A stretch of DNA of 64,000 nucleotides from Hymenobacter gelipurpurascens (GCF_900187375.1 NZ_FYEW01000001.1:2108001-2172000); one strand, 5' to 3'; positions 42,791 to 51,565 are shown, counted from the stretch's first letter. Program-made: numbers and translations. Notes: generated by a model not told the origin, from the sequence alone.

Positions 42791-44833
42791 TTAGTGCTCC
42801 AGGCCCAGCCACCGGAAGCAGCGCAGCAGAATACCCAGGTCGGTGCTGGTTTCGTAGTCTTTGGCATAGAGCAGCTCCAAGCGACGACGGGTAGCCTCTG
42901 GCAGCGGCGTAGCCGACTGGCCTACATCGGCCGGCGACAGAATGGCACGGGCCAGCCGCCGGGGTGCGGCCGCGTAGCGCAGGCCTACCCAGGTACGTGA
43001 GCCACCCAACACGCGCAGGCAGTTGCGCAGAAAGCCCAAACGGTGCTTTTGCAGGGTAAGCGCCACCGGAGCCAGCAGCAACAGCAGCAGGCTGCTGACG
43101 ATATCGAGCAGACGCTTATTGCGCACGTGCTGCGGATGCACCAAGTTCAGGGTAATATCGAGGGCGTAATAGTCGCCGGGGGCATCTTTGCGGGAGCTGC
43201 CGATAATGTACTCGCTATCCTGCGGCAGAATTTTGTAGGCCACTGCCGGGGTCTGGGGCAGGCGCACCATGAGAGAAATTATCTGACTGGCTGAAAGGTC
43301 GCGGCCACAGAAAATCAGCTCGTTTAGCTCATACATCCGAATAATATCGTCGAGCTGACGAATCTCGCCCAGCAAGTCGCCGGCGGGCTTTGTGGCGTGG
43401 GCGGCCTCCGATACTTCCCAGACGGTGGCAGCCCCTACCGCCGTTTGCCGAAACTCCGGCGACGGAGCCAGCAGCACATCGGGTGCAATGTAGCCCACCA
43501 CACGGGCCTGCACGCCAAATTGCTCCAGCAGCTGCCGTACTCGCTCACTTTCCTGCCGGGAACCCACAATAGCAACGTTTTTCTGTTGATGCACTGCCAG
43601 CCCCCACACCCCATACTGCAGCCAATTGCCCAGCAGTCGTCGGGCAAGCAGCGCCGCTATACTCCACAGGCTGCCTAGCACGATCAGGGCATTAGAGAAG
43701 CGCCACGCCTCGAAGTAGTTACTAACGGCCGAAATCAGCACCGTACCGAGCAGAACACCGCGTATAATCCGGCTGGCTTTGGTGGGCTTGTCGTAGCCCC
43801 CGCTCAGGTACACAGATACCAGCCAAGCCAGCAGATACAGCGGTACTGCTGCCAGCATGTATTTTTCCGGATAGGGCACCTGTGCATATCGGTGAATCTG
43901 CTCCCAGAAGCTCTTCAGGAAATACATTCCTGCGTAAACTAACCCAGCGTCCAGAAGAACAGGGGCCGCTTGAGTCAAGAACCGCTCGGCCACCGCCGCC
44001 GCCGCCCGCAGCCAGATAGCCAGGTTTATCAACAGGCTAAACACGCCGGCCCGGCCCGGGGCAAAGTGCTTGCGGGCAAAAATCACCATGGCCTGGTAGA
44101 ACACGAACACGTAGTTCACGCTCGTGCGCTTGGTGCTTTCGCCTTTGTAGTGAATGATGCGGGTGCCGGGGTAGTAGTAATTCTTCCAGCCCCCCTGGGT
44201 CAATCGGTACGAGAGGTCAATATCCTCGCCGTACATGAAGTAGTCTTCATCCAGGTGGCCTACCTGCGCCAGCGCGGTCTGGCGCATGAACATGAAAGCG
44301 CCGCTCAGCACCTCTACCTCGTGGGTCTGGTCTTTATCCAGGTAGCCCAGGTGGTAGCGCCCAAAGCGCCGCGACTTGGGAAATAACCAGGCCAACCCAA
44401 ATATTTTGCAGAAAGCGACTTTGGGAGTAGGCAGGCCGCGCTTGCTTTCCGGCAGAAAACAGCCCTGCCCATCGAGCATCTTCACGCCTAGGCCACCTCC
44501 GTCGGGGTGTGCATCCAGAAAGTCGCAGCACTGGCGGAAGGTGTCTTCTTCCACTACCGTATCGGGGTTGAGCAGTAACACGTACTCGCCGCGCGCTTGA
44601 CCGATGGCCTGGTTGTTGGCCTTCGAGAAGCCCAGATTCTCGTGGTTCTCGATGAGGTGTACTTCCGGAAAGCGGCTGCGTACCATAGCCACAGAGCCAT
44701 CTACCGAGTTATTGTCCACCACAAACACCTCCACAGGCTCCTGTAGCTTCTCGGTGGCCTGCCGCACCGACAACAGCGCCTGCTCCAGAAAGTAGCAGAC
44801 GTTATAGTTGACGATGATGACAGAAAGCTTCAC
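42791..44833 (-). CDS. GT2 glycosyltransferase fused to membrane and degenerate sugar-transferase-like module
   Basis: The GTG at 44833 gives M-KLSVIIVNYN, the canonical start of family 2 glycosyltransferases; a longer form to 44884 is less likely. The product has 680 residues. Residues 1-280 form a GT-A domain with LLLNPDTVVEED and YFMYGEDIDLSYRL, like rhamnosyltransferases. Membrane helices follow (LYLLAWLVSVYLSGG; ALIVLGSLWSIAAL), then a nucleotide-fold segment NVAIVGSRQESERV. The end, KRLLDIVSSLLLLLLAPVAL ... VLGGSRTWVGLR ... YAKDYETSTDLGILLRCFRW, copies the flanks of WbaP/WcaJ phosphoglycosyltransferases but lacks their catalytic core. It likely builds a surface polysaccharide. Confidence 0.88.
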   Translation of the reverse strand: MKLSVIIVNYNVCYFLEQALLSVRQATEKLQEPVEVFVVDNNSVDGSVAMVRSRFPEVHLIENHENLGFSKANNQAIGQARGEYVLLLNPDTVVEEDTFRQCCDFLDAHPDGGGLGVKMLDGQGCFLPESKRGLPTPKVAFCKIFGLAWLFPKSRRFGRYHLGYLDKDQTHEVEVLSGAFMFMRQTALAQVGHLDEDYFMYGEDIDLSYRLTQGGWKNYYYPGTRIIHYKGESTKRTSVNYVFVFYQAMVIFARKHFAPGRAGVFSLLINLAIWLRAAAAVAERFLTQAAPVLLDAGLVYAGMYFLKSFWEQIHRYAQVPYPEKYMLAAVPLYLLAWLVSVYLSGGYDKPTKASRIIRGVLLGTVLISAVSNYFEAWRFSNALIVLGSLWSIAALLARRLLGNWLQYGVWGLAVHQQKNVAIVGSRQESERVRQLLEQFGVQARVVGYIAPDVLLAPSPEFRQTAVGAATVWEVSEAAHATKPAGDLLGEIRQLDDIIRMYELNELIFCGRDLSASQIISLMVRLPQTPAVAYKILPQDSEYIIGSSRKDAPGDYYALDITLNLVHPQHVRNKRLLDIVSSLLLLLLAPVALTLQKHRLGFLRNCLRVLGGSRTWVGLRYAAAPRRLARAILSPADVGQSATPLPEATRRRLELLYAKDYETSTDLGILLRCFRWLGLEH

Positions 44834-45084
44834 GGAAGAAAGCACAGGAACAAAAGCAGCAGAACAAGGTACGAAATGTAGCAAGGATTGCCCGCACCCT
44901 TGCTACTCCGGCAGCATTGTGTGCCTCCTACAATGCCCGATCAGTTGGGTTGCTGCTAGCTGAACAGTATTCCCGTGGCCCGCGCTCAATCCGTAGGCCT
45001 CCCTCCTGTCAGCTATACTGCAACCCTTGCTTCTCGGCAGGCCACTTATCTACTACGCGCCTAGCTGCCCCACCGGATTTCCCC

Positions 45085-45501
45085 CTACCGTGCAGGGACC
45101 GTCGATGCAGCTTGCAACCACGTACGCGCCTGCGCTACTTCATCGAAATCAAACATATCAACCCGGGGCTGCTCTATGTGCCGCAACAGAGTTCCCATGC
45201 ACTGCCGGGCCGGCCAGTCCATAGCGTTTACGAGAGCCACATACTGCACTCCTTCGGCCGCCAAGCGACGAAAGAAGTTTTTCTCGATCCAGTCAATCGT
45301 TTCTCTCCAGCCATCCAGAATTTCGCTGGCATCGTCGAGGATCTTGGTGTATCGGGTTCTCCGAACGTTTTCCAACACTATCCCGCAACATTGCTCGATA
45401 GTAGTTGCATCGTGTAGGCCACGCCATTCCAGCAACAGCCACTCTTGGCAGCTATCTTGAATGAGAGTGAAGCCCGGCGAATCATAAACTACTGTATTCA
45501 T
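45085..45501 (-). CDS. Hypothetical STAS/SpoIIAA-like small protein
   Basis: A 138-residue soluble protein from the ATG at 45501. Its alternating pattern, FTLIQDSCQEWLLLEWRG, ATTIEQCCGIVLENVRRT, YTKILDDASEILDGW, VQYVALVNAMDW, then HIEQPRVDMFDFDEVAQARTWL, fits the SpoIIAA/STAS-like fold seen in many uncharacterised Bacteroidetes proteins. It has no signal peptide. No partner gene is adjacent, so function is unknown. The 250 bases between it and the glycosyltransferase start hold nothing I can name. Confidence 0.72.
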   Translation of the reverse strand: MNTVVYDSPGFTLIQDSCQEWLLLEWRGLHDATTIEQCCGIVLENVRRTRYTKILDDASEILDGWRETIDWIEKNFFRRLAAEGVQYVALVNAMDWPARQCMGTLLRHIEQPRVDMFDFDEVAQARTWLQAASTVPAR

Positions 45502-45653
45502 ATCCTAGCTTCTTGCCCAATGGCAATTTGTGCTTTGCGGCTTTACGAGCTGAAGCGCTTGAATAGCCACGGCTCAGGCACTTATTTTATATCCTACTTA
45601 TCTCCAAACCGTTACCGACCGCGCCTAGAGTACACCGAGTTAATTACCATTGA

Positions 45654-45683
45654 AAAAGCCCACCGGGAAATATCCGGCGGGCT
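45654..45683 (-). terminator. Intrinsic terminator of recR
   Basis: On the minus strand, AAGCCCGCCGG and CCGGTGGGCTT with one mismatch, then TTTTT, about 30 bases after the recR stop. Confidence 0.85.
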
Positions 45684-45709
45684 TATACTTAGCAGGTTAT
45701 TTAGCCGGA

Positions 45710-46327
45710 TTATTGCCGGGCCTGGCGCTGACGTTCCACAATAGAGCGGCCTAGCGTAATCTCATCGGCATATTCCAGCTCGCCGCCCATCGGGATGCCG
45801 CGGGCAATGCTGCTGACGTGCACTTCAGGCAAATCGCGCAGCTTCCGCGACAAGTAGAAAGCGGTAGTATCGCCTTCCATCGTGGGGCTGATGGCCAGAA
45901 TCACTTCCCGGATCTCCGAGCCCTCCTTCGTGACGCGCTCCAGCAACGAATCAATCGTCAGGTCGGCGGGCCCGATACCTTCAATTGGTGAAATTACGCC
46001 GCCCAGTACGTGGTACATGCCCTGGTATTGGGCCGTGTTCTCAATGGCAATTACGTCGCGGATATCCGACACCACGCACACCGTGCTTTGGTCGCGCAGC
46101 TGGTTGGCGCAAATAGCGCACTCCGGCGTATCGGAGATATTATGGCAGGTATCGCAGTAGCGAATCTCGAAGCGCATTTTGGCCAGCGCCTCTGCCAAGG
46201 AAGCCGTGGTATCCGTTTCGGCCTTCAGCAGGTGCAGGGCCAAGCGTAGGGCGGTTTTCTTCCCAATGCCCGGCAGCCTCGATAATTCACCAACGGCGTT
46301 TTCTATCAGTTTGGAAGGAAATTCCAT
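45710..46327 (-). CDS. recR: Recombination mediator protein RecR
   Basis: A 205-residue RecR. The N-terminal helix-hairpin-helix is in [20 protein letters not shown], the C4 zinc finger is [16 protein letters not shown], and the Toprim domain is [19 protein letters not shown] with [17 protein letters not shown]. With RecO it loads RecA on SSB-coated gaps during DNA repair. Length is typical. It is a single gene with its own terminator. Confidence 0.97.
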   Translation of the reverse strand: MEFPSKLIENAVGELSRLPGIGKKTALRLALHLLKAETDTTASLAEALAKMRFEIRYCDTCHNISDTPECAICANQLRDQSTVCVVSDIRDVIAIENTAQYQGMYHVLGGVISPIEGIGPADLTIDSLLERVTKEGSEIREVILAISPTMEGDTTAFYLSRKLRDLPEVHVSSIARGIPMGGELEYADEITLGRSIVERQRQARQ

Positions 46328-46464
46328 TCAGGTCAAAAAGAAGTAAAAATGAGCTGTTATCCAGGACCTGCGGTAGTACGCCTACAGGCCTACAGCTAAA
46401 CAACACTTCCTACCGGATAGGTCCGTTGGGGTGCCCGAGACAGCAGATATTTTTAAGAATTCCG

Positions 46465-46746
46465 CTAAAGAATATCAGCCGAAATTCCCCGGTCGTGGAT
46501 GGCGGTGCACATACCCGTCAGCTCATCGTAGGCACCATGCTTTACTGTGCACTGTCCTTTGTAATGAATGAGCAGCGTGCACTGCTCGGCCTGCTCGGGC
46601 TCGTGGCCACACACATCAATGAGGGTTTTGATGACGTGGTCGAAGGTATTGATATCATCGTTGTACACGATAAGGTCGCGCACGTCGGTGGTTTCTTCCA
46701 GGAGCAGAACGTCCTCGTCGTACTCGATTTGCGGTTTGCTGTTCAT
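46465..46746 (-). CDS. clpS: ATP-dependent Clp protease adaptor ClpS
   Basis: A 93-residue ClpS. The signature LIVYNDDINTFDHVIKTLI contains the N-degron pocket residues (Asn-Asp pair), followed by CGHEPEQAEQCTLLIHYKGQCTVKHG. It delivers proteins with N-terminal Phe, Leu, Trp or Tyr to ClpAP/ClpCP for degradation. The N-terminal extension is acidic (EYDEDVLLLEETTD). clpA is not adjacent. A -7 box ends only four bases before the ATG, so the mRNA may be leaderless. Confidence 0.94.
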   Translation of the reverse strand: MNSKPQIEYDEDVLLLEETTDVRDLIVYNDDINTFDHVIKTLIDVCGHEPEQAEQCTLLIHYKGQCTVKHGAYDELTGMCTAIHDRGISADIL

Positions 46747-46750
46747 GGCA

Positions 46751-46758
46751 CAAAAATA
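46751..46758 (-). promoter_or_regulatory. -7 box TATTTTTG directly before clpS
   Basis: An exact TAnnTTTG match on the minus strand with only four bases between it and the ATG. Transcription would begin at or near the start codon. Confidence 0.5.
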
Positions 46759-47003
46759 CAGAAAAACGGGCGAAAAGCCGGTTTTGAGGTTTCAACTGGC
46801 CTACTATAACTCCCTTGCCTGTAGAATCGTTTCGGGCAACTATAGCAATTCGCTAATAGCTGCGAAAGCTGAGCGCCAAACGACCTACGGAAGTGGCCTA
46901 GCCAGCCGCGTTGCGAATTCTGCCGTACTTTTCGGGTCTGCGTCTGCCTTCCGGCAATTGCCGTATCCTGCCTGTCACCACTCCACTTATCAGCCCTTTC
47001 CTG

Positions 47004-47561
47004 ATGCCTGTTCCGTCCGCTGATTTTAAACGTGCCCTCAAACGTTTGTCCGACAAGGAAAAGGAAACCCTGCTCCTGCGCGCTGCCCGCCGCGACGCTG
47101 AGCTGTATGATACCCTCAGCTTTGAGCTGCTACCTGAAGTAACTGTAGAAACTGTATTCGAACAGGCTTCCGACCAGATTCATGAGCTGTTTGCCGTAGG
47201 TGCCACTGGCCGCCTGCTCAACCGCAGCCTCACGAAGGCGCTTCAGAAAGCCGGTAAAGAGGTAGCGCGTGCCCGCCGCATCACGAAAGACAAGCGGCTG
47301 GAAGTTGACCTGAACCTCTACACGCTGCGGCACATCTTCGAGAACTACACGGGCCAGTTTGAGAGCGTATATGCGGGCTTCTACACGAGCACAGCGCGCT
47401 TAGCGGCCCGCACGACGCAGCTGGTACTCCAAAATCTGCACGAAGACCTGTGGCTGGAATACAAAGCCGAGCTGGATGACTTTCTGCAGCAGCTACATAG
47501 CCGCGCCAAAAGCCGCAGCCTCAAGTTTGAGCTGCCCCGGGAGCTAGTGCTGCCAGAGTAA
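47004..47561 (+). CDS. Hypothetical helical protein
   Basis: From ATG 47004 the product has 185 residues, rich in Leu, Ala, Arg and Lys and predicted all helical (FKRALKRLSDKEKETLLLRA; GRLLNRSLTKALQKAGKEVA; TLRHIFENYTGQFESVYAGFY; DLWLEYKAELDDFLQQLH). It has no signal peptide. The 31 residues upstream in the same frame are unlike the rest and were left out. I do not recognise the family. It is divergent from clpS with about 260 bases between, holding no further feature. Confidence 0.75.
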   Translation: MPVPSADFKRALKRLSDKEKETLLLRAARRDAELYDTLSFELLPEVTVETVFEQASDQIHELFAVGATGRLLNRSLTKALQKAGKEVARARRITKDKRLEVDLNLYTLRHIFENYTGQFESVYAGFYTSTARLAARTTQLVLQNLHEDLWLEYKAELDDFLQQLHSRAKSRSLKFELPRELVLPE

Positions 47562-47733
47562 GGCTGGCTTATACAGTTAAGCAGGAAAAAGGTTTATAAT
47601 CTGATCATGATAATATATAATTGATGCATGAATATTTATATTCATGTTTTATTCTACTGCTTTCCCGAATATTTTTGACGGCTGGTTTTTTAGCCTCCAG
47701 TTGATCAAGTCGTTTCATCCTTTTTTCTACTAT

Positions 47734-48477
47734 ATGTTCAAAAACTTTACTCGTTTCATGGTAGCCGCTTCCCTTCTGACGGCTACTGGCTGTGCAGGCA
47801 GCTACCACGCCATCAATCCGGATCGTATTAACACCTATCAGGCGGCAACCGCTGCCGCTGCTCCTGTCGGTTTCAGCTATCACTATAGCGCGCTGCTCAG
47901 CACAGGGCCCAATAAAAAATACGTAAAAAAGGAGCGTCAGAAAGGCTACCAAGTGGTGGCAGTTCAGCTAAAAAACAATACCAACGCCGACCTGAACTTC
48001 GCTCGCGACATGGAGCTGACCTTCGGCGACCGGGTCATTACGCCGGTGCCTAATGTGCAAGCCGCCAATGATTTGAAGCAAGGCGTGGCTATTTATCTTC
48101 TTTATTTACTGCTCAACTTCAATGTAGGCAGCGTTATGACGGTGAACGGCCAGATTGTAGAAGACAACCGAACTTTTATTCCTACGGGCCCTTTCATTGC
48201 CGGTGGCAACATGCTAGGGGCGAGTGGTGCTAATAAAAACCTTCGTCGGGAGTTCATCAAGTACGATCTAACCAATAAGGTTATCCATCCCGGCGAAACG
48301 GCCTACGGCATCATGGCGCTGCGTGAGACGGGCGTGGCTCCGCTACGCGTGGCATTGCGTAACCAAGCCGCCCTGACAACTCCAACGACAGCCCCTACCC
48401 TGGTTCCGCAAGCGGCTCCTGCTACTCCGGTGGCTCCTCCGGCTGCCTCGCCAGCCCCCACCGGCTCAGGAAAATAG
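47734..48477 (+). CDS. Lipoprotein of unknown function
   Basis: From ATG 47734 the product has 247 residues with leader FMVAASLLTATGCAGS, a good lipobox (TATGC). An in-frame ATG at 47644 would add 30 residues before the leader and was rejected. The mature part has beta-rich segments (GYQVVAVQLKNNTNADLNFARDMEL; VIHPGETAYGIMALRETG) and one hydrophobic stretch, AIYLLYLLLNFNVGSVM, and ends in a Pro/Ala-rich tail. The N-terminal extension and low-GC upstream region stand out from neighbours. It shares a terminator with yceI. Confidence 0.75.
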   Translation: MFKNFTRFMVAASLLTATGCAGSYHAINPDRINTYQAATAAAAPVGFSYHYSALLSTGPNKKYVKKERQKGYQVVAVQLKNNTNADLNFARDMELTFGDRVITPVPNVQAANDLKQGVAIYLLYLLLNFNVGSVMTVNGQIVEDNRTFIPTGPFIAGGNMLGASGANKNLRREFIKYDLTNKVIHPGETAYGIMALRETGVAPLRVALRNQAALTTPTTAPTLVPQAAPATPVAPPAASPAPTGSGK

Positions 48478-48506
48478 CAAGTGGCCTAGCGGCACTTTCG
48501 CACACC

Positions 48507-48543
48507 AAAAAGCCCCGACCGGAAATTCCGATCGGGGCTTTTT
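48507..48543. terminator. Bidirectional terminator
   Basis: AAAAAGCCCCGACCGG and CCGATCGGGGCTTTTT with one mismatch between converging lipoprotein and yceI genes. Confidence 0.9.
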
Positions 48544-48574
48544 CTGTATAGTAACAGGCCTAGGCCTGCACTCC

Positions 48575-49222
48575 TTACATAGCAATTACGTTGAAGCTCA
48601 GCGTGAAGTCATCATAGATGGCTTTGTCGCCGATACCTTCGAAGAAAGACTTCGAGCCGTATTTGATGTCGTATTTGGTGCGGTTTACGGTAGCAGTGCC
48701 GCTGGCAGCCGCTTTACCACCTTTCACGCCCACTTTGGCGGGGAAAGTAATAGCGTTGGTTTTGCCTTTGATGGTCAGGTCGCCGGTGATGTTGGCGTTG
48801 TTAGCATCAGCAGCGGCCCCTTTGATGTAGGCCACTTTCGTGATTTTGAACGTAGCCGTTGGGTTGCTGGCAACACCAAAGAAGTCATCAGACGTGATAT
48901 GGCCCATGAATTTGGTGCTCGTCTCGGCGTCCTTGATGTCGGTGGCCTTGATGGTCTTCATGTCTACCGTCACGGTGCCACCTACCAGCTGGTTGCCTTT
49001 CACGAGCAGCTCGCCGCCCGAGAATTGTACGGTGCCATTGTGTCCGTGCGTTACTGCTTTGCCATCCCAGCCCAAGGTGCTGAGTTGAGGCTGCAGCTTG
49101 TATACTTTATCGGCAGGCTTTACGGCGCTAACTGCAGCTTTCTTGGCAACTGGCTGACCAGCATAAACAGGGGCAGCGAACAGAGCAGCGGCCAGCAAGG
49201 CCGGCAGAATGATTTTTTTCAT
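48575..49222 (-). CDS. YceI-family periplasmic protein
   Basis: A 215-residue protein from the ATG at 49222 with signal peptide (IILPALLAAALFAAPVYAGQ). The lipocalin-like YceI barrel is clear: VYKLQPQLSTLGWDGKAVTHG, GGELLVKGNQLVGGTVTVDM, TSDDFFGVASNPTATFKI, GDLTIKGKTNAITFPAKV and DIKYGSKSFFEGIGDKAIYD. Relatives bind polyprenoid lipids such as ubiquinone or menaquinone precursors. A MarR gene lies 43 bases upstream on the same strand, so the two form an operon and the regulator probably controls this gene. Confidence 0.93.
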   Translation of the reverse strand: MKKIILPALLAAALFAAPVYAGQPVAKKAAVSAVKPADKVYKLQPQLSTLGWDGKAVTHGHNGTVQFSGGELLVKGNQLVGGTVTVDMKTIKATDIKDAETSTKFMGHITSDDFFGVASNPTATFKITKVAYIKGAAADANNANITGDLTIKGKTNAITFPAKVGVKGGKAAASGTATVNRTKYDIKYGSKSFFEGIGDKAIYDDFTLSFNVIAM

Positions 49223-49264
49223 GATTGAAAACAACAAAGGTGAAGAGAGTTAACTGAGAGGCCG

Positions 49265-49714
49265 TCAGTCGCGGATTTTGTCAAGTAAGTTGCTGAGTTG
49301 GGCGGCTTCTTCCGAAGTCAGATTACCCAAGCCCAGTTGTTGTGATGAGAGAATTTGGTCTAGCTGCGTGAGCAGCGCCAAGCCCTGCTCCGTAATGCGG
49401 ATATCTACCGCCCGCCGGTTGCTGGGGCACACTTTGCGGGTTACCAGCGCTTTGGCTTCCAGCTTGTCTACAATGCGCGAGGCGTTGCTGGTTTTATCCA
49501 GCATCCGCTCAATCAGCATGTTCACGGTAGACGGCTTCGGGTGCTGACCACGCAAAATGCGCAGAATGTTGAACTGAGGCGAAGTGAGGTTGTACTCTTT
49601 GAACTGCGCACTCTGCTGCAGCTGCAACCAGCCCGCCGTAAACACCAGGTTGATGTAGGCTTTCTGGTAATTATCTACGAAGCTGCGCTGTTTGATTTCG
49701 TCCTCTATTTTCAT
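49265..49714 (-). CDS. MarR-family transcriptional regulator
   Basis: A 149-residue winged-helix protein. The DNA-binding region is LTSPQFNILRILRGQHPKPST, VNMLIERMLDKTSNASRIVDKLEAKALVTR and the wing in VCPSNRRAVDIRITEQGLALL. Dimerisation helices lie at both ends. MarR proteins are usually repressors relieved by small phenolic or lipophilic ligands. It leads the operon with yceI. Its upstream region has a consensus promoter overlapped by a 20-base palindrome and a longer inverted repeat, which suggests autoregulation. Confidence 0.93.
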   Translation of the reverse strand: MKIEDEIKQRSFVDNYQKAYINLVFTAGWLQLQQSAQFKEYNLTSPQFNILRILRGQHPKPSTVNMLIERMLDKTSNASRIVDKLEAKALVTRKVCPSNRRAVDIRITEQGLALLTQLDQILSSQQLGLGNLTSEEAAQLSNLLDKIRD

Positions 49715-49733
49715 GGTTCAAGCATGGGATCAT

Positions 49734-49789
49734 GCTGAATGATGTTGCAAATATATGTACATACATTTAATGTCGCAACATCGTTCAGC
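49734..49789 (-). promoter_or_regulatory. marR-yceI promoter with nested inverted repeats
   Basis: Outer arms GCTGAATGATGTTGC (49734-49748) and GCAACATCGTTCAGC (49775-49789) pair at 14 of 15 positions. Inside lies the palindrome AAATATATGTACATACATTT (49749-49768, 18 of 20 symmetric). On the minus strand, TTG at 49776-49778 and TATATTTG at 49748-49755 form a -33/-7 pair 20 bases apart, so a bound repressor would cover the promoter. Confidence 0.65.
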
Positions 49790-49890
49790 GTATTTGTTGA
49801 AATTTATTTATTGCCTATCCTTATTCGCAGCCACTTAGCCCGGAATGTCGTAAGGCTACTTACTCCTATTCTTCTACGCCTTTTTTTGTC

Positions 49891-50478
49891 ATGAAAACCA
49901 TCTGCCTCTCTTTCGCCTTGGCGCTAGGCCTGTTGGCCAGTGTCTCCACAGCCAGTGCCCAAACCACTACCGCGCCAAAGATGCCGGCGGGTGCAAAACA
50001 AGCCAATTCTACCGACCGCTTCATCATGCGCAACGGGCAAGTGGTATTGATGCAGGGCCAAAGTGTAACGCCTCTGACAAAGAACGTGGTTCTTTCAAAT
50101 GGCACGAAGATCAACTATAAAAGTGGTATCGTAGAGGTAGTTGAAGGTAAAATTACGACCCTAAAGGAAGGGGATTTTGTGCGAATGAACGGCGACATCG
50201 TATTCGCCACGGCTGGCAGCGCGGCCCAGGCCCGTAACGACGCTTCGGTGGCGCCTGATACCAAGTTCAACAACTACGTAGACACAACTCCCTCCTCTTC
50301 CAGCCCTGCGGCCATGGAAGCGCGCCTCACCACCCTGAACCAGAAAATCAGCCTGATGGGCGAAAAAATCCAGCTGCTCAACCAAAAGATCAGCCTGATG
50401 AGCTCTTCCACTCAACGCCCCGCCGATACCAGCCAGCTGGACCAACAGATCAGGGCGCTGGATGAGAAGCTGAAGTAG
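49891..50478 (+). CDS. Secreted DUF6799-like protein
   Basis: A 195-residue protein with signal peptide (FALALGLLASVSTASAQ). The repeats MRNGQVVLMQGQSVTPLTKN, VLSNGTKINYKSGIVEV and KEGDFVRMNGDIVFA match, as I recall, the DUF6799 pattern of short D/N-G-turn strands. The C-terminal ~60 residues are a coiled coil with an internal repeat of NQKISLMGEKIQLL and NQKISLMSSSTQ. Likely periplasmic or surface exposed; function unknown. It is a single gene with a strong terminator. Confidence 0.78.
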   Translation: MKTICLSFALALGLLASVSTASAQTTTAPKMPAGAKQANSTDRFIMRNGQVVLMQGQSVTPLTKNVVLSNGTKINYKSGIVEVVEGKITTLKEGDFVRMNGDIVFATAGSAAQARNDASVAPDTKFNNYVDTTPSSSSPAAMEARLTTLNQKISLMGEKIQLLNQKISLMSSSTQRPADTSQLDQQIRALDEKLK

Positions 50479-50497
50479 CCTTATAAGTTACGCTTAC

Positions 50498-50532
50498 AAA
50501 AAGCCTCCTGCGCTGAGCGCAGGAGGCTTTTT
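50498..50532. terminator. Bidirectional terminator
   Basis: Perfect 16-bp arms AAAAAGCCTCCTGCGC and GCGCAGGAGGCTTTTT with a 3-base loop. Its right edge overlaps the TAA stop of the converging epimerase gene. Confidence 0.92.
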
Positions 50533-51565
50533 ATGCTCTTATGCTAGGCCAGTTGTGGTGGGCCTGCAGGTGGCCTAGCTCCTCTCCAACCAGCCCAAAC
50601 GGCTCGTCCTGCACAATCAAGAAACCATCTAGGTCGCAAACATCCGCCAGGCCGCTCACCTGCAAAGCCGACCAGATGCCCAGCGAGGTTTCTACCATGC
50701 AGCCAAGCATGGTTTGCAGGCCATGAGTGCGGGTTTCGCGCAGAATCCGGAGGCCGTTCAGGTAGCCGCCAGCCTTCATCAGCTTCATATTTACGCCATC
50801 AAACTGCCGGGCTATTTCCGCAAAATCGGCATCATCCGTTACCGATTCATCGGCGAAGACCGGGCAATTTAGCTGGCCCTTCAAAGCGCGGTAGTCGGCA
50901 GCACAGGCGGCTGGCAGTGGCTGCTCCAACAGGCGCACCCGTAGGCCAGGCAGCGCCTGAATCGTTTCCCAGGACTGCCGCAGACTGTCGGCATCAGGCC
51001 AGCCTTCATTGCCATCAATGATGAGCAACTGGCTGGGTAGCAGGCGCGTGACTTCGCGCAATAAGTCCACTGCGCCCTCGCGGTTCACTTTCACCTTCAG
51101 CAACGGAAAGCGCTGATAGCCTTGCTGCTGCAGAAAGCCTGCTACCTCGCCGGGCTCCATGATGGGCAATGAAGCGGCTGTAGGGACGGCTGCGGCTGGC
51201 ATCGGCAGGCCTAGCCACTGGGCTACCGGCTGCCCGGCTAGCGCCGCCTCCCGGTGTACAAACGCCGATTCCAGGGCAAAGCGTAGGGCGTGGGCCGGCT
51301 GCTGCACGGCTAGAAAGCGGCCGAGCTCATCCAGCGTATGGCACTGGCCTAGGCCGGCTGCCTGCAGCTGTGCAAACTCTGCTTGCAGTCCTTCGGGGGT
51401 TTCGCCGTACCGTACATTCGGAGCGGCTTCGCCCCAGCCGCTGGGCGTACCGGCAGCGCCCTGCACTTGCACCAACAGATTGGTTTTGAAGGTGGATGCG
51501 TTGCGCGAAATTTTCCAGGTGTAGCGCAGCGGAAGCGTGAGGGCAGTGAGAGACCAGGTAAGCAT
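50531..51565 (-). CDS. Enolase-superfamily dipeptide epimerase (L-Ala-D/L-Glu type)
   Basis: From the ATG at 51565 the product has 344 residues; twelve more codons are open upstream. N-terminal capping domain TLPLRYTWKISRNASTFKTN and GWGEAAPNVRYGET. In the barrel, the general-base lysine is in LLKVKVNREG, metal ligands are in LIIDGNEGW, LLEQPLP and VFADESV, and the second lysine is in NMKLMKAGGYLNG. The MLGCMVETSLG segment is typical of L-Ala-D/L-Glu epimerases, which recycle murein peptides. o-Succinylbenzoate synthase (MenC) is the alternative, but no men gene is near. Confidence 0.85.
   Translation of the reverse strand: MLTWSLTALTLPLRYTWKISRNASTFKTNLLVQVQGAAGTPSGWGEAAPNVRYGETPEGLQAEFAQLQAAGLGQCHTLDELGRFLAVQQPAHALRFALESAFVHREAALAGQPVAQWLGLPMPAAAVPTAASLPIMEPGEVAGFLQQQGYQRFPLLKVKVNREGAVDLLREVTRLLPSQLLIIDGNEGWPDADSLRQSWETIQALPGLRVRLLEQPLPAACAADYRALKGQLNCPVFADESVTDDADFAEIARQFDGVNMKLMKAGGYLNGLRILRETRTHGLQTMLGCMVETSLGIWSALQVSGLADVCDLDGFLIVQDEPFGLVGEELGHLQAHHNWPSIRA

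Noticed and set aside
45445..45744. Plus-strand frame of 99 codons between two minus-strand genes
   Set aside because: It runs through the recR terminator and the ends of two other genes; no domain and unusual codon use.
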